Origin: Planococcus donghaensis
GTDB lineage: Bacteria > Bacillota > Bacilli > Bacillales_A > Planococcaceae
Length of the DNA stretch: 64,000 nt
Direction: 5' to 3'
Assembly (NCBI RefSeq): GCF_001687665.2
Contig: NZ_CP016543.2
Coordinates: 2,046,001 to 2,110,000 of the forward strand
The notes beneath the pieces are model-generated. The model did not search any database, was not told where the DNA came from, and worked only from the letters and a program-made list of their open reading frames with translations. Below, one piece after another: positions 62,436 through 64,000 of this stretch. A program made the translations under genes and the position numbers. Positions within the stretch are counted from its first letter, which is position 1, and each line of letters opens with the position of its first letter.

Positions 62436-62438
62436 ATG

Positions 62439-62467
62439 AGTATATAAATAACAAAAAAAGAATGCAA
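62439..62467 (-). promoter_or_regulatory. Sigma-A promoter of the fapR operon
   Basis: Minus-strand TTGCAT (62467-62462), a 17-base spacer and TATACT (62444-62439). The -35 box lies within the 3' arm of the recG terminator. Confidence 0.75.
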
Positions 62468-62491
62468 GGAAAATTAATACCTTGCATTCTT
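62458..62491 (-). terminator. Intrinsic terminator of recG
   Basis: AAGAATGCAAGG/CCTTGCATTCTT, a perfect 12-bp stem with a 10-base loop, then TTTTTTTG on the minus strand. The recG stop codon TAA overlaps the first stem bases. Confidence 0.9.
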
Positions 62492-64000
62492 AATCGAGTC
62501 TTCCACCTGACAATACACCTGATTGTTCAATTTGCAATCGCAAACAAGCCATGTCATCTGCGTGCCAAAATTCATCGCTACTAATTAGTTTTTCAGCATC
62601 TTTTCTAGCCGCTTCAAGCGCACGATAATCATGGATTAAATCCGCCATTTTAAATTCGGGTATGCCACTTTGCTTGCGACCGAAAAAGTCACCCGGGCCT
62701 CTCAACTGCAAATCTTTTTCTGCTAACACAAAGCCATCGTTCGTTTCTGTCATGGTCGTCATACGTTCTTTCCCAATTTCTGTTTTCGGATCTGCCAGCA
62801 ACACACAATAAGACTGTTCACTGCCGCGTCCTACACGTCCGCGTAATTGGTGAAGCTGAGACAAGCCAAAACGCTCCGCATCATAGATCAGCATAAATGA
62901 TGCATTCGGTACATTCACGCCAACTTCCACAACAGTTGTGGATACTAATACATCGACTTGACCTTCCGAAAACTCACGCATCGTTTGTTCTTTTTCATCA
63001 GGATGCAAACGACCATGCATCAAACCGACCGTAAAACGGTCTTTAAAATAAATCGCCAGTTGTTGAAACAAATCGACTGCATTTTGATAATCCAGTTTAT
63101 CCGACTCTTCAATCAGCGGGCAAATAACATACGCCTGCCTGCCGGCTGCCAACTCTTTTTCCATGCGCCCAACAATTTTGCCAAACATCTCTTTTTTCAT
63201 CCAATACGTTTCAATCTCTTTTCGTCCTACGGGCATTTCATCGATAATCGAAACATCCATTTCACCAAACGCAGAAATCGCTAATGTTCGCGGAATTGGC
63301 GTTGCTGTCATAAACAAAACATCTGGATTATAGCCTTTGTCTTTTAATACGCGACGTTGGTCTACGCCAAAACGATGCTGCTCATCTGTAATGACAAGTC
63401 CTAATTTATCAAATCGCACTTCCGGTTGGATCAAAGCATGTGTCCCTATCAACAAGTCAATTTCGCCTGCCGCTAATTGGTCCAATATTAACTGCCGTTT
63501 CTTGCCTTTAACCGAACCTGTTAACAGCGCAATATTCAACGAAAACGGACGGAACCATTGTTCTAATGTGTTGGCATGTTGTTCTGCTAATATTTCAGTA
63601 GGCGCCATTAACGCACCTTGCAATCCAGCAGTGAAAGCTGCATATAAAGCAATTGCCGCTACGACCGTTTTTCCGGAACCTACATCTCCTTGCAATAGTC
63701 GATTCATTCGGAAAGGTTCTTTCATGTCTTTGCAAATTTCATTGACCACTCGTTTTTGAGCAGCTGTCAAATCAAACGGCAAAGAGTCGATAAACTTTTT
63801 GAGTTGTTCTAAGTCGTAATCGATAAAAGAGCCGCCTTCTTCTTCACGGTTTTTCTTACGTAACGCTTGCATTTTCAATTGAAATACCAATAGTTCTTCG
63901 TAAACAAAGCGTCTGCGCGCTTGTTTTACTTTTTCGCCATCCGGAGGAAAATGAACCCACTCCAATGCGTCTTGAATTGGCGCTAACTGGTACGTGTCCA
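62490..64000 (-). CDS. recG: ATP-dependent DNA helicase RecG, 5' end outside the window
   Basis: RecG remodels stalled replication forks and branched DNA. About 502 C-terminal residues are present: Walker [13 protein letters not shown], the DEQH box in [10 protein letters not shown] (RecG variant of DEAH), TATPIPRTL, the C-terminal helicase half with QLRGRVGRG, and the RecG-specific end with [16 protein letters not shown]. The frame continues upstream to the window edge with no stop (codons reading [14 protein letters not shown] before the apparent start), so the N-terminal wedge domain lies outside. Confidence 0.97.
   Translation of the reverse strand, partial: DTYQLAPIQDALEWVHFPPDGEKVKQARRRFVYEELLVFQLKMQALRKKNREEEGGSFIDYDLEQLKKFIDSLPFDLTAAQKRVVNEICKDMKEPFRMNRLLQGDVGSGKTVVAAIALYAAFTAGLQGALMAPTEILAEQHANTLEQWFRPFSLNIALLTGSVKGKKRQLILDQLAAGEIDLLIGTHALIQPEVRFDKLGLVITDEQHRFGVDQRRVLKDKGYNPDVLFMTATPIPRTLAISAFGEMDVSIIDEMPVGRKEIETYWMKKEMFGKIVGRMEKELAAGRQAYVICPLIEESDKLDYQNAVDLFQQLAIYFKDRFTVGLMHGRLHPDEKEQTMREFSEGQVDVLVSTTVVEVGVNVPNASFMLIYDAERFGLSQLHQLRGRVGRGSEQSYCVLLADPKTEIGKERMTTMTETNDGFVLAEKDLQLRGPGDFFGRKQSGIPEFKMADLIHDYRALEAARKDAEKLISSDEFWHADDMACLRLQIEQSGVLSGGRLD

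Noticed and set aside
1..64000. Prophage, CRISPR, toxin-antitoxin or defence island
   Set aside because: Every gene is a recognised housekeeping gene in conserved order; there are no integrase remnants (XerC is the chromosomal recombinase), repeat-spacer arrays or unknown multi-gene clusters.

Overview
The window is a block of conserved housekeeping genes from a low-to-moderate GC Gram-positive bacterium (Bacillales). Every recognised gene lies on the minus strand, so transcription runs from position 64000 towards position 1. Gene order follows the Bacillus subtilis ylo/ylq/ylx region closely: recG, fapR, plsX, fabD, fabG, acpP, rnc, smc, ftsY, ylxM, ffh, rpsP, khpA, rimM, trmD, rplS and so on to spoIIIE and nupR. 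Protein wording, the lack of sporulation genes where B. subtilis has them, and the lack of a flagellar operon at its usual place suggest a non-sporulating member of the Planococcaceae (Planococcus-like). The genus is an inference from family resemblance, not a database result.

Layout in the direction of transcription: (1) 64000-53400: recG (cut by the window edge), the FapR-controlled lipid operon fapR-plsX-fabD-fabG-acpP, then rnc-smc-ftsY. (2) 53400-46850: ylxM-ffh, rpsP-khpA-rimM-trmD, rplS with an L19-type leader, lepB, rbgA, rnhB. (3) 46815-36240: sucC-sucD, dprA, topA, trmFO, xerC/codV-hslV-hslU-codY. (4) 36165-22530: rpsB-tsf, pyrH-frr, uppS-cdsA-dxr-rseP, proS, polC. (5) 22520-15210: rimP-nusA-rnpM-ylxQ-infB-ylxP-rbfA, then truB-ribF. 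(6) 15205-8140: rpsO, pnp, the M16 peptidase mlpA, asd, rnjB (RNase J2). (7) 8065-1: spoIIIE/ftsK, then nupR and the nucleoside ABC importer nupN-nupO-nupP-nupQ (nupQ cut by the window edge).

The genes together cover chromosome handling (SMC, SpoIIIE, XerC, TopA, PolC, RecG, RNase HII), translation and ribosome assembly (S2, S15, S16, L19, EF-Ts, IF2, RRF, RimM, RimP, RbfA, RbgA, TruB, TrmD, TrmFO), RNA turnover (PNPase, RNase III, RNase J2), protein export (Ffh, FtsY, LepB), membrane lipid and isoprenoid synthesis (FapR regulon, CdsA, UppS, Dxr) and nutrient sensing (CodY, NupR). No prophage, CRISPR array, rRNA, tRNA or transposase gene was seen. No stretch over 300 bases lacks a gene.

I did not find a new multi-gene system. 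The most notable items are: a 170-bp inverted-repeat element inserted at the mlpA terminator with a 24-bp flanking duplication; a fapR promoter whose -35 box lies inside the recG terminator, with a FapR operator just downstream; structured leaders before rpsB and rpsO; an HslV with no serine at its N-terminus; and absences relative to B. subtilis (the fla/che operon, spoVFAB-dapG-dapA, tepA, ylqD). Promoter, operator and terminator calls come from reading motifs by eye.
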